From Boesenbergia rotunda (Eukaryota > Streptophyta > Magnoliopsida > Zingiberales > Zingiberaceae): DNA of 64,000 nucleotides. The translations under genes were made by a program, and so were the position numbers. The stretch is taken from contig JAGFNQ010005665.1 in the NCBI GenBank assembly GCA_024364735.1, positions 900,174 through 964,173 on the forward strand, given 5' to 3'. The notes below the pieces were generated by a model. That model was not told the origin of the DNA, searched no databases, and saw only the letters and a list, made by a program, of their open reading frames with translations. This document shows positions 32,538 through 43,135 of the stretch, in pieces (the stretch's first letter is position 1; the number at the start of each line of letters is the position of its first letter).

Positions 32538-35504
32538 TGTCACGCCCCGAGGAGTCGCTCGACCGATACGGATCGGCCAGTTACCCCCACGCCCGGCGGA
32601 CAATTCACAAACTCCAGACCAAAACACCAAACTAGCGTACAAAACCAAGGAAGACGTGCATACCGGTATGACTAACAACAAAGTCAAAAGACACAAGGGC
32701 CTCCACGGCACACAAAAGTACAACCAAATCGAATAAGGAACACAGCGGAAGAGAATAAAGCAAATACATAGTACCGACACCCAATACAGGAACTATAGAT
32801 CAAGAAACATCTCGACGCAAGGTGATGGGACTGGCAGCTGGACCCTCCTGGCGATCAACCTGAAATAAAAACAAGGAGCTACGGGGTGAGTTCAAAGAAC
32901 TCAGCTGATAACTCATATATATGCAAGATAGTCTAAGCTAGCAATAGAGATACAACTACCAAAATATCACAGGTACTATCCATACTAAATAAAGCAAATC
33001 CGAGAAGTAGAACAAACATACCAGCGATGCAGGGTCATCAAGACCATGAAAAAGGGTCTCCTGAATGTGCATGTAAATCATGTGCAACAACCACATACAG
33101 CAATTGTAAAGAAATACGTATGCACATGGTGCAATGACATGGTCACCTCTGTCGCCGGTCAGACATCGTCACCTGTATACGGGAGGAAGCTGAGCGGGAA
33201 GCCAACCTCCGGCGTAGAGCTGTGACTCCATCCGTACTCGACCCATCCGGGAAGCCATCCCTACCCCGGGTAATAGAGCGATCGAGTAGACGGTATGCTA
33301 CCGGCGTAACACCCCTACCCCATGACCTACCCGGGTAGCCTTCTCTACCTCCGGTCATCATCCGTAGAACTGGGGGGATATCTCTATCTGAGTGTTACAC
33401 CTACCCCATGTAATACGGGGGAGAAAAGTCTCTCTCATCTCCTGGTATTAGGGCAACTCAAGGAGGGACCCCTGCCTGCTACCACGCTCCGATCCACTAA
33501 CCCATGAGTGCTTGAGCGGAGCAGCACAGGGCATCCTACCCATACTCCGTCAACCACTAACCCATGAGCGGCCGTATGGGAAGGTCAGTATGACTGCCGA
33601 CCTAGCCTACCCAACAATGGGCCCCTGGTCGATAGTGATGCAAGGTGCACGATGATGCATGACGACAGTCACAACAGCATCTACTATCTAATCCACCTAT
33701 ATCAACATGATATGCAAGGATCACATACAATTATGCACCATATCCTAAATCCTAGAGGGTATCAGTATCACATATCAGGTCTAATATAAATATCATAGTA
33801 ACGGAAAACAGATACACGCAAATAATACCCTATCGCTAATCCTAGCATATCAAGCATATAAGGCTGTGACTATCTCAGAGATAAGTCAGAGTTACCCGCC
33901 TCCAATGTAGAATCTGAAAGCGTCAAGACCCCCGTCCAATATAATTTCTCCAACAATGAGCTATGTCAATACCCTGCATAATAAGAACAGAAATTATTTA
34001 GCTAAAATCGAACATGATACATAGCTAAATAACTATTAACACTAACCATGACTAACTAATTAGCCCCATGGTTGTACCACACACCACCCGAGTTAATCAC
34101 CGCCCAATTAATCCTAAGGTGCAAAATGATACACACCACATAGTATTCTGACCAAAATTCCAAACCCAAAGACTTGACCCAATCAAATACTAAACTCACA
34201 CACGGTACTACAAACCCCACCAACAGATCATACTTCTCCAATCCACAACCCTAAATCTATCAGCCAGCTCAAAACAACATCCCAGCTCAGCTAAACCAGT
34301 ATCCCAACCAAAAGAAACAATTGAAATGATAGAGCAACTAATCTAACCCAACATCACCCCCATTCCACTTCGGCAGCCATCCCTATGGCAGGGTAACTCA
34401 CGACGAGGCCAAGAACTCCAAAACAGAAATTAAACAACACAAAGCACCATTACTGATCAGTCGATCTCCATCAGAATCGCAGCCCAACTCTCATTCGATC
34501 CGCTCAAAACAGAGGACTACAAACACTCTGTAATTAACACCCAGCCACCCGAAACTGCAGAGAAGACCCCAACTGATCGACTCCAGAACAGAAAGAGGGA
34601 AATCGAAACAACATCCAAGCTCCAACCTGCAAACCGAATACCAAGAACACAGAGATCATCAACTCACCTCACGGTCAGGGTAGGAACTCCTCAGATCAGA
34701 GCTGGACCACGCAAAACAAAGCCAAGCAGGGAGAGCAGAACTCGCGCGACCCCTTAGCAGTCCAACCTCAAGATCAAGATCAATTCATAGCTCCTGGTAA
34801 CAGAACCCAGGCTCAATTTTGCAAACCGAAACAACCAAACCCTAATCGATTTTCAACTCACCAAGTTCAATCGTAGGTCAAACCAGTCGGTAGCTCACGG
34901 TACCCTTCCGGCGCGAGGATCGCCAATGCCGTCTGATCTGCCGAGAGCAGGTAGGGAAATCCAGTCCCTGGATCGACACCACTTCTCCGAACCCTAGAGA
35001 AATCTGGCGATCCGATTAGGAGCGATTGGAAAAACAACATCGAAAGAGAGGGAGAGGTGGAGACTCGCCACGGCGAAACTCACTGGCGAGGAGGTCAAGA
35101 TCGCTCGGCACCAGTTGGATCTCGAAGGAGTCGACGGTGTCGCGACCTTTGCCTTTCTCCGGCGACGGTGCGTGCAGCGCAAGCTTCGCCCGATGAGTAT
35201 CCCTGCCCCAGGAGCGAGGCGTCGAGCCTCCGGCGCGTGGAGGATGAGAGAACGATGGTCGCGTCCTCCGACGGCTCCGATCGCACCGGCGCGCGGAACT
35301 CGCCTCTTTGTCGGCACACTAAAAGAAGGAAGAGGAAGAAGTCGGGGAGGGTGCGGCTCGCGATTAAGCAACGGGCGGAAGAAGCATTTATATGCCCTAG
35401 GTCATTTTTTTTTCAATTTAGTCCCTCATCTTCAAGTATTTCCAATCGAGCCCTTAATTTAGGTCAATTAGCATTAAAGCCCTCCAAAATTCGAGTATTT
35501 AACA
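32538..35504 (-). mobile_element. Solo LTR, 2967 bp, inside the Harbinger-like element
   Basis: Bounded by TGTCACGCCCCG and TATTTAACA and flanked by CGACG (32533-32537, 35505-35509). On the minus strand it starts TGTTAAATAC and ends CGGGGCGTGACA, a common LTR end in plant gypsy elements, and has a TATA box ATATAAAT at 35393-35386. No gag, pol or second LTR is present. The flanks are themselves CGACGG repeats, so the target duplication is weaker evidence than usual. A long-LTR chromovirus (Tekay/Del type) is my guess. Confidence 0.65.
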
Positions 35505-35960
35505 CGACGGCCGAGCGACGACGGTCGACGGCCGAGCGACGACGGTCGTCGGTCGCCGACGGTGTCGGTCGTCTCGCCGCCCGCCGCCCGCCGCTGGCCG
35601 TCGCCGGTCGCCCGCCGTCGGCCGCTCGTCGCCGGCCGCCCGCCGCCGGGCGCCGGCCGTCAGCGGTGGCCGGTCGCCGGCCGTCAGCGGTGGCCGGTCG
35701 CCGGCCGCCGGCGGTCACCGGTCGCCGGTCGCCGGCCGTCGGCGCCGTCGGCAATCATCGGTCGTCGGTCGCCGGCGGCGTCGGCAATCGCCGGTCGCCG
35801 ACCGCCGGCGCCGCCGGCAATTGCCGGACGCCGGCCGCCGGCCGTCGGCCGTCGTCGGCGGCGGCGGCGGCAGCGGCCGGTCGGCGGCAGCGGCCGGTCG
35901 GCGGCAGTCACCGGTCGGTCGATGGTCATCGGCCGTCAGGCGGCAGTCGTCGGTCGTCAA
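35505..35960. repeat. GC-saturated simple repeat
   Basis: Short units of the GCCGTCGCCGGTCGCCGG type with almost no A or T. The same words occur at 32488-32537 on the other side of the inserted LTR. Open frames on both strands are repeat artefacts. Confidence 0.85.
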
Positions 35961-36141
35961 TTTTGATTACATTACATGATGGATTACCCCTCACCAAACA
36001 AAGGAATCCAACTTGTAATGGTTATCAAAGATTACATACTACTCATTACCAAACATAACAATGTAATTAATATTACATTATATTACAAACTTGATTATAT
36101 TACAGACCCGATTACATTATCCCCTACCAAATGTAACCTAA

Positions 36142-36289
36142 ATGAGAGGGATTTTATTCACAAGGGGTGGGGTTGTTCCCCAAGAAACTCGATATCTATC
36201 TACTCTCTGATGATAAATTAGTATTCAAATACTAGCTAGTTCGGCTATGCCCGGTTCATTCTTCGATTGTCCGTTGATATTAAAATAGA
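36142..36289. other. Short AT-rich spacer
   Basis: No feature seen between the Harbinger-like element and the next MITE. Confidence 0.4.
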
Positions 36290-36535
36290 GCAATCATATA
36301 GAGAGTGAAAATGAGAGAGAGAAATTCATAGTGAATGATGTGACATGAAATGATATGACATGACACTTTATATGTACACGTTCGATTATCGCTTGGACAC
36401 TATCGGTGGCCTTCAGCCGCTACCCCCGAATTAAACGATACCCTAGGGGGCACGGTGAACCTGTCGGAGATCGTGCATGTAAGGTGCCACATCATTCATT
36501 ATGGTTTTCACTCTTCCATTTTCACTCTACCAATC
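36290..36535. mobile_element. MITE of the dispersed core family
   Basis: About 245 bp with inverted ends (AGAGAGTGAAAATGAGAG and the complement of GAGTGAAAATGGAAGAGTG). The reverse-oriented core is TACCCCCGAATTAAACGATA at 36421-36440, preceded by TTCGATTATCGCTTGGACAC. Compared with the copies at 15382 and 37748, the ends agree only partly. Confidence 0.6.
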
Positions 36536-36654
36536 ATTATTCATTAAAATATAGGTATATTTTATATATGAATTTATTAAATTATTATACTAATTTTAAA
36601 TTCATTAAACTTTGATAAGACGGATGTATTTTTATATATAAAAACTTTAAGTGT

Positions 36655-37340
36655 TAATTGGAGAAAACTCCCTAATCCCAAACTAGCCTTTGCATGCACT
36701 CCCTACTTGATAAGTTCTTTGCATTCACTCCCTGATGGATTGAGTATAAAAGAGTGAAAACTCAGTATACATTATAAAGATTTGAGTATAAATTATTTGA
36801 GATTGAGTACTAATTTAAGAAATTTGAGTACAAAGTTTCGGTGACCCCTCATGTGAAAATCTTGATTTGGTGAGTATAAAAGAGTGAAAACTCAGTATAC
36901 ATGATAAAGATTTGAGTATAAATTGTTTGAAATTGAGTACTAATTTAAGAAATTTGAGTATAAAATTTCAATGACCCCTCATGTGAAAATCTTGATGTGG
37001 TGGATGCAACCTCACATACTCAAATTTCTAAATTTTATACTCAAATTTTTTCAAATAATACTCAATCTAAATCAATTCATACTTAAATTTTGATAATATA
37101 TATTGAAATTTTTACTATATACTGAAATAATGTATACTTAAATTCTTTCAAATAATACTCAAATTTCTTAAATTAGTACTCAATCTCAAACAATTTATAC
37201 TCAAATCTTTATAATTTATACTGAATTTTTACTCTTTTATACTGATAAAAAAATAACACACAAAACTGTCTTGTCAATCCCATCAGGGAGTGCATGCAAA
37301 GCCGATGTTGAAGTTGGGGAGTTTTCTCTAATTTTCCCAA
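36655..37340. mobile_element. Foldback element with terminal inverted repeats and a 130-bp tandem duplication
   Basis: Left end GGAGAAAACTCCCTAATCCC and TTTGCATGCACTCCCT are mirrored at 37265-37335. Inside, a unit starting TGAGTATAAAAGAGTGAAAA occurs at 36741 and 36871 (period 130), and its complement follows at 37010-37230, so much of the element can fold on itself. No coding sequence. The target duplication is not clear. Confidence 0.6.
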
Positions 37341-37493
37341 ACTTTAATATAGTATTAAACATACAAATGTTAACACATCCACGTTGGAGAAGAACATAAA
37401 TTATGGACAGGGGCGGATTTAAATAAGGAATTGGAGGGCCGCTGTAAAATAGGATAAAATAATAATAATAATAAATATATAGAATAAAATAAT

Positions 37494-37537
<44 letters not shown>

Positions 37538-37747
37538 TTATATACAATCATCATAAATAGAATGTTAAAATTAGAAACACTCATATAGAAAATTTTGGAA
37601 TAATTTTCCTGAATTTTTAAAAATATTTGTAAGAAAAATTGGTGGCGTGATGGATCCAATTATTCAAGAAAAAAATTTGATTTTCAGAATATATTTATAT
37701 ATTTATATATATAAATAAGAAAAAGTTTGAATTATGTAATATAAAAG
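37341..37747. other. AT-rich spacer with a TA run
   Basis: Includes a TA run at about 37508-37533; no gene seen. Confidence 0.4.
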
Positions 37748-37965
37748 ATGATAGGCAACGTGAATTTTCAACGTGAAACTTAACATGAATGACGTGACAC
37801 TCCACTTATAGCGATCCTCGACGGGTTCACCGTGTCTCTCAGGTTATAGTTTTGTTCGGGGCGGTGGCCGGAGGTCGCCGTCGGTGTCCAAGCGGTAATT
37901 GGATGTGTACATAAAAAGTCCCACGTCATTCACGTTGTGTTTCACGCTCTCTATCATAGCTCATG
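37748..37965. mobile_element. MITE of the dispersed core family
   Basis: Left end GATGATAGGCAACGTGAATT and TCAACGTGAAACTTAACATG; right end is the complement of TGATAGAGAGCGTGAAACAC and AACGTGAATGACGTG. The plus-oriented core TATAGTTTTGTTCGGGGCGG starts at 37845, and AAGCGGTAATTGGATGTGTACATA follows. Confidence 0.65.
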
Positions 37966-38182
37966 TAATATATAAACTTACCCCTCCGTTTACCTTCCCC
38001 GTGCCCTAGCCTTCCGCCGAACCCAACCCCGCCTCTTTTTCCCCTCTCCTCCTCTCCCTCTTGCCTGACGCCGCCGGGCCCTAGCTCTAACACCGCACTC
38101 TTCTCCGGCCACGGGAGCGTCGACTTCAAGCCCTAGCGACGCACGCGAAGCCTCTCCTTCTTCCTCCCCTCTTCGTGCAAGC
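37966..38182. other. GC-rich block interrupted by a solo LTR
   Basis: CT-rich and GC-rich, unlike the neighbouring AT-rich DNA, and continuous with 41072-41160 across the LTR. Together they could be the 5' leader or first exon of a gene, ending at GTAAGT near 41158. I find no downstream coding exon. Confidence 0.3.
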
Positions 38183-41066
38183 TGTAACGACCCGAAAAAT
38201 CTTCTCAATATTTTCTTTAAAATATTGATCATGTCTAAATAGTTTTGAAGGAGTGTAGAGATACTAGTACGAACCTTGGCCTAATCATCCATAATTTCTC
38301 ATTTAAATTGAGAAGCTAAGTACTAATGAGCTTTTCTAAGACCATGGTTATTAGTGGATTTTAGGTGAAATTTAATATAAATATAAATGGGTTTTAATTA
38401 GGAATATTAGTATGATCATGGGGAAATTTTTGGGGAATTTTTGAAAATAATATAAAAATAAAATGAAAATAAAGTGCATGCACCAAGGATTGAACCTTGG
38501 ACCTATGCTACCACCATGCATGTACTAACCAATTCACCTAGCAAAGAGAGTGCTAGTAGAGGATGAAGTGGATTTTAGTTAAGGCTTAGGGAAAATGAAG
38601 AGTCATCAAGGGAAGAGACACCATGACTCTTCACTTGCCCTCCTTAATGTGGTATAAAGAGGTGGCATGGGAGTTACTTTTCTTCTTCCACCAAGTCCAC
38701 CCTTCTCCCTCCTCCTTCCTCATTCTAGCCGAACTCCCTTGGGAAAAGTTCACAAGTAGGTCTCTCTTTCAAGATCCAAGGCTTTTTACAAGGTTGCAAA
38801 GGCTAGGGGTGGTCAAGAGACAACAAGGTCTTCATCCTCCTCCCCATCTAAGGTCTATAACCAAGGTAAACCAAGGTAAGACTCCCTCACCTGTGGTGTA
38901 ATGGTTTTCCTTGATATTGTTATGATCTAAGTTTTTGTTTGAGATCTAAGTTGAGAAATCCATGAAAGAAGACTTCTAGGGTTTCGGCCACCTTCATGTT
39001 TCCATGGCTAGGATTAGTTTTAACTCTCTAATGATGGTTCTTATGTCTATTTATGATGTAAGTGAAGTTAGTGGTGATACATGTGAATTTTTACATGCTT
39101 AATGGTCCCTATAAGTTTCGGCCAAGACCCCTAACCCATGGTTGGAACTTGATCTAACCATTCAACATGTTTAATTTGTTTTCCCTATGACATGATGGGT
39201 AGTAATTGTATTTTATAAGAATTTTTCTATGAATTTATGGACCTTTAGGTTTCGGCCAAGAGCTACTCTAGGGCTAAGGGATTAGGGTTAGCTTCAAATA
39301 CGGGAGCAAATATTTTTCTATGGCATTGTATGTTTGTATGGGATGTTATTTGTGACCTATATGAATTTTCCATGGACCTAGGGCCCTTTAGGGTTTTGGC
39401 CAAGATCATGACCTAGGGTTTGGATTGGGTTAAAGTCTCAAGGATACTTGTTCTTAGGCTACAATGATATAAGTATATAGTTAAGCATGATGTAAGGATC
39501 CTTATGTTACTAAAACCCTAGTTTTATGTGTTATGTAACATGATTTTTGGTATGTTTAGGTTATGTGTTATGTTTTATTCATGAATATTATAGATCAAAT
39601 ACCATGAACATATGTGATGTAGGAGTAGGTCGAATAGAATAATGCATGTAGAATATTAAATGCCTACAATGGAAATATGTGTGCGAAGGTTTATGTATGG
39701 TTTATAATGAATGCTATGACCCTAAGTACTGTAGAATGCCATGAACACGGCAAGCTTTATGAATTAGGATAATGTTTATACCTTAGGACATGATTATGTA
39801 TGCATGTCATGTTTATGAATGAAAATGATGAATGAAGTTAAAGTTCATGCCTTCGAGGCATAATGATGATATGGAATGAAAATGATGAACGAAGATACGG
39901 TTCATGCCTTCAAGGCATAATGATGATGTTAAGCATTAAGAATGAATGATTATGCTATGTATGTTTTATGAATGAAGAAGCATGTGAAAGTATTTTATTT
40001 TATGAATGGGCTTGTACCGGACCTAAGTAAGGTCTACGGTTCTGGACTATCGATGAAGCTGTCCACGGTTCTGGACTATCGATGAAGCTGTCCACGATTC
40101 GGGGACTACCAATGAAGCTGTCCTTATCCTAGTAGGTCGAGACTAGCTACCTCGTATTTACTTAGGGATGCGCGCATATGATGTATGAATGTGGTACAAG
40201 CCGGGGACCCCAATGATGTTATAATTATGTTTAAGTATTTATAACTATGGTTTTTCAAATTAAGCATCCTTATGATATATGCATTTGTCTCATGCATTCA
40301 TTCATGTTATGCATTATATCATGATAAATATGCTTATGATTATGTTCATAATGATACAATGATAAATATGCTTATGATTATGTTCATAGTGATACCATGA
40401 CAAATATGCTTATGTTAATGTTCATAATGATACCATGATAAGTATGCTTATGTTATGTTCATATTAAGAATGATGGCATGATAAGTATGTGTTAAGAATT
40501 ATGTTCATGTTCATGTGACGTATGAATTTTCGTGAGTAGGAAAGGGTCTTACTAAGCCTATGTGCTTATAGTCTTATTTTTCTTATACCGCAGATCAAGC
40601 AAGAGATTACTAAGGGAAGCAACAGGAGAGGCAAGAGCATGTGTATGTAGTAGTGACATGGCAAAGGATTCTTCTCATTACACTTATCGCATGTCTTGTG
40701 CTCTGAAAATGCTTATTTTGGATTTATGCTCAACTTATGATAGTTATGCCTAAGAAACAACTTACTATTCATGAAATTTATGGATGAACTACTTGCTACC
40801 TGGAATGCTTATGGATAAGTTATGAAAAGTTTATATCCTGATATTATGCATGCTGGTAATATGTTAAGTATAATGTCACCATGTCCATGAATGATAACTT
40901 AAGCATGAGTATATGATTTATGTACTAATTGCATGGTTAAACGCATATATAGAAAAGAATTATTCCGCTGCATTAAGATATTTATATGTGCATAATGTAT
41001 GTTAGCGTAACGTCGTTTCCCCGTCACACCATAAGGTGTGAAAGAGAAAAAAAAACGGGCGTTACA
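38183..41066 (+). mobile_element. Solo LTR, 2884 bp
   Basis: Starts TGTAACGACCCG, ends CGGGCGTTACA, and is flanked by CAAGC on both sides (38178-38182, 41067-41071). TATAAAGAGG near 38652 followed by a CT-rich leader suggests a plus-strand promoter. Internal direct repeats: two units with TTCATGCCTTCGAGGCATAA (39850, 39905), three with GGACTATCGATGAAGCTGTCC (40045-40120) and four with AAATATGCTTATGATTATGTTC (40320-40470). No retroviral-type protein is encoded. Confidence 0.8.
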
Positions 41067-41071
41067 CAAGC

Positions 41072-41409
41072 GGAGCGCCACCCTCCCCACAGGGCGATCG
41101 AGAATCACCAAGGACGAGCCGGCGACCCCTTGTCTTTCCACTGGGCAATAGTGAAGGGTAAGTACTTTAATCCCTCCTATATAAAAACATATTGGACGGA
41201 TGATGTCTGTAGAGGGGGTGAATAGTGATTCATGATTTCATCAATCATTCATGTACCTGTCTACAAAAGATTCATACACAATGAAAATAAACACAAAAAA
41301 TGAAAACCCATGTGCAAGAATATCAGATTTTACGTGGTTAAAACTCTTGATTCCTACTTTACGACCTAATGTCCTAGCGGTATAACCATTATCCCTCCTA
41401 TATAAAAAC
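41072..41409. other. Flank of the Athila-like element, copy A of a duplicated segment
   Basis: After the LTR flank ending near 41160, the DNA reads like the margin of another retroelement (GTAGAGGGGGTGAATAG, TTTTACGTGGTTAAAAC). The 48-bp segment 41346-41393 is repeated exactly or nearly so at 50197-50244, beyond the far side of the Athila-like element. Confidence 0.45.
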
Positions 41410-43121
41410 AAAGGATGTGCAGAAATTGGAAATTGAAAATAGAAGGCAATGGGAATTCAGAAATGTAGAAATGATTGCTGCAGAAATAAAACTTCGAACC
41501 AAAAGCAAAGCAAACCAAACAACTGAAATCGGATGCGCATAACCAATGTTTGGAAAAGATTTAAAGCTGCAGAAACTGTAATTTGATTTGCAGAGTTGAA
41601 CTCTGAATAAAGGCAGAAATCAGGACATGAAGTGCAGGATGTAGAAACCGAATGGGATACTAAACCAAACTAAGCAACTGCGATCGAATTTACCAAACTA
41701 GTATCAAGAACAACTTAGAAATAAACTAGACTACTGATATAAAATGTAGGAGCTGAAAACTGATACTGCAGAAACTAAGGCTGATACGCATGCAACAAAA
41801 TGGCACGCAAGCTGTAAACTAAACGGAATTTGCAGGGAAACTAACATTAAATTCGAGAGTTCACTAACAAGCAATCTAGTTACTCAACTTGCAGAATTTA
41901 AAACCTAATTAAGGGCAGAAACAGTTCAGAAAGGTTAAACTACAGCAGATACGAAAATTCAGAATTTAAACAACATTCAGAAATTGAAATTACAGACTGA
42001 AACAAAGAAAATTAGCTATGGAACTAATCCTCAATCCTCCCTGGCTCATGATTTCTTTGTTCGTCACGCAAGGGCAAGCCAAGAACCCCTTCAGCTCCAC
42101 AAATCGCTGGAAAATAGCTCCGCTTGATGAACTCTGCTCAAACTGCACAGTTGGGGAAATCCAATCCGAACCCCTTCGATCTCAAAGGATGGGATGGCGA
42201 TGAAGATTTGACGATCCTCTGAGCTCACCTGAGAACCCCTACAAGCAGCTCAGATGGTCGGAAATGGCTTGCGGAAGCGATCCAAGTGATCGGACCACAA
42301 AGCTGCCGAAACCCTCAAACAGCTCTGTCCGGCGCGAATTCGAGCTGAAATCTCCAACAAAACTATCCTCCAGTGATCCAAATCTTGATCCAGATGAAGA
42401 ATTAAGGGGTCGCACCCCTTGGATGAAGAAGAACTCTACTGAAGAAGTGAAGAACACAACGAAGAAGACGAAGAAACGGCGGAGACTCGACACTGTACGC
42501 TGTGGGAGAATTTTGATTAAATACATAGGAATGGACGACCCTGATTGATTTGGATGAATCCAACGGCTGATTTTGCTCTGATTTAATCCAAACTTTGATG
42601 ATGATGATCAGGGGTCAGGATCTGCCTCGTGGTAGCTCGGATCCTCCAGATGTGCAACGGATGGTCCAGATCACCCTAATCTTTAAATGGACGATCTAGA
42701 GCCCTCCGAGCTTGATCCAACGGTTGATTGAGCTCTGATTGGAATGAAACCTTCAGATCTTGATCAGAGTGCTTGATCAACCATAACCCTAGCTCGGATT
42801 GCTTCAGATGGTCCCGGATGGCTTAGATCTAGCCGCTTTTGAATCGGACGGCCCGGATTAATCCGAAGCTTGATAACTCGATCCGGGTCCACTTCCAACT
42901 CAAGTTTGACCCAGCATGCCCTAGGTCCAGGATCCTTTCATGCCTACAAAAATAGATCAAAAAAATTAGTAGCCAAATAATCCAAATATGTGCAAATTTG
43001 TAATTAAGTCCAAAATAAGAGGAAGTTCTAAAACCTAGGGTAAATTCACAATTAAGCAAGTAAAACATGGGTCAAACACGGATTTTAGCAACTAAAATAA
43101 TCAATAAAATGGTACTTATCA
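41410..43121 (-). repeat. 3' LTR of the Athila-like element, truncated on its U5 side
   Basis: Minus-strand start TGATAAGTACC directly follows the polypurine tract. A likely promoter, GTATTTAATC, lies near 42525 on the minus strand. The low-coordinate end breaks off at 41410, at an AAAAAC shared by both sides of the junction. Confidence 0.75.
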
Positions 43122-43135
43122 ACTCCCCCACACTT
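43122..43135 (-). other. Polypurine tract of the Athila-like element
   Basis: AAGTGTGGGGGAGT on the minus strand, directly before the LTR start. An identical copy occurs at 45344-45331 inside the element. Confidence 0.75.

Larger units (their letters stand above)
32300..36138. mobile_element. Harbinger/Tourist-like element split by a solo LTR
   Basis: Ends GGCTGCGTTTGGTAGG at 32300 and the complement of GGTTACATTTGGTAGG at 36138, both next to TAA (32297-32299, 36139-36141), which fits the TWA target duplications of PIF/Harbinger elements. Many TGTAATGTAATC or GATTACATTAC words fill the subterminal 200 bp on both sides. Without the inserted LTR the element is about 870 bp, with no transposase. 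Its centre is a GC-saturated GTCGCCGG repeat. Confidence 0.62.

Noticed and set aside
35057..36058. 333-codon Arg/Pro/Ala-rich frame
   Set aside because: Runs from the solo LTR into the GC simple repeat; no domain and composition-driven.
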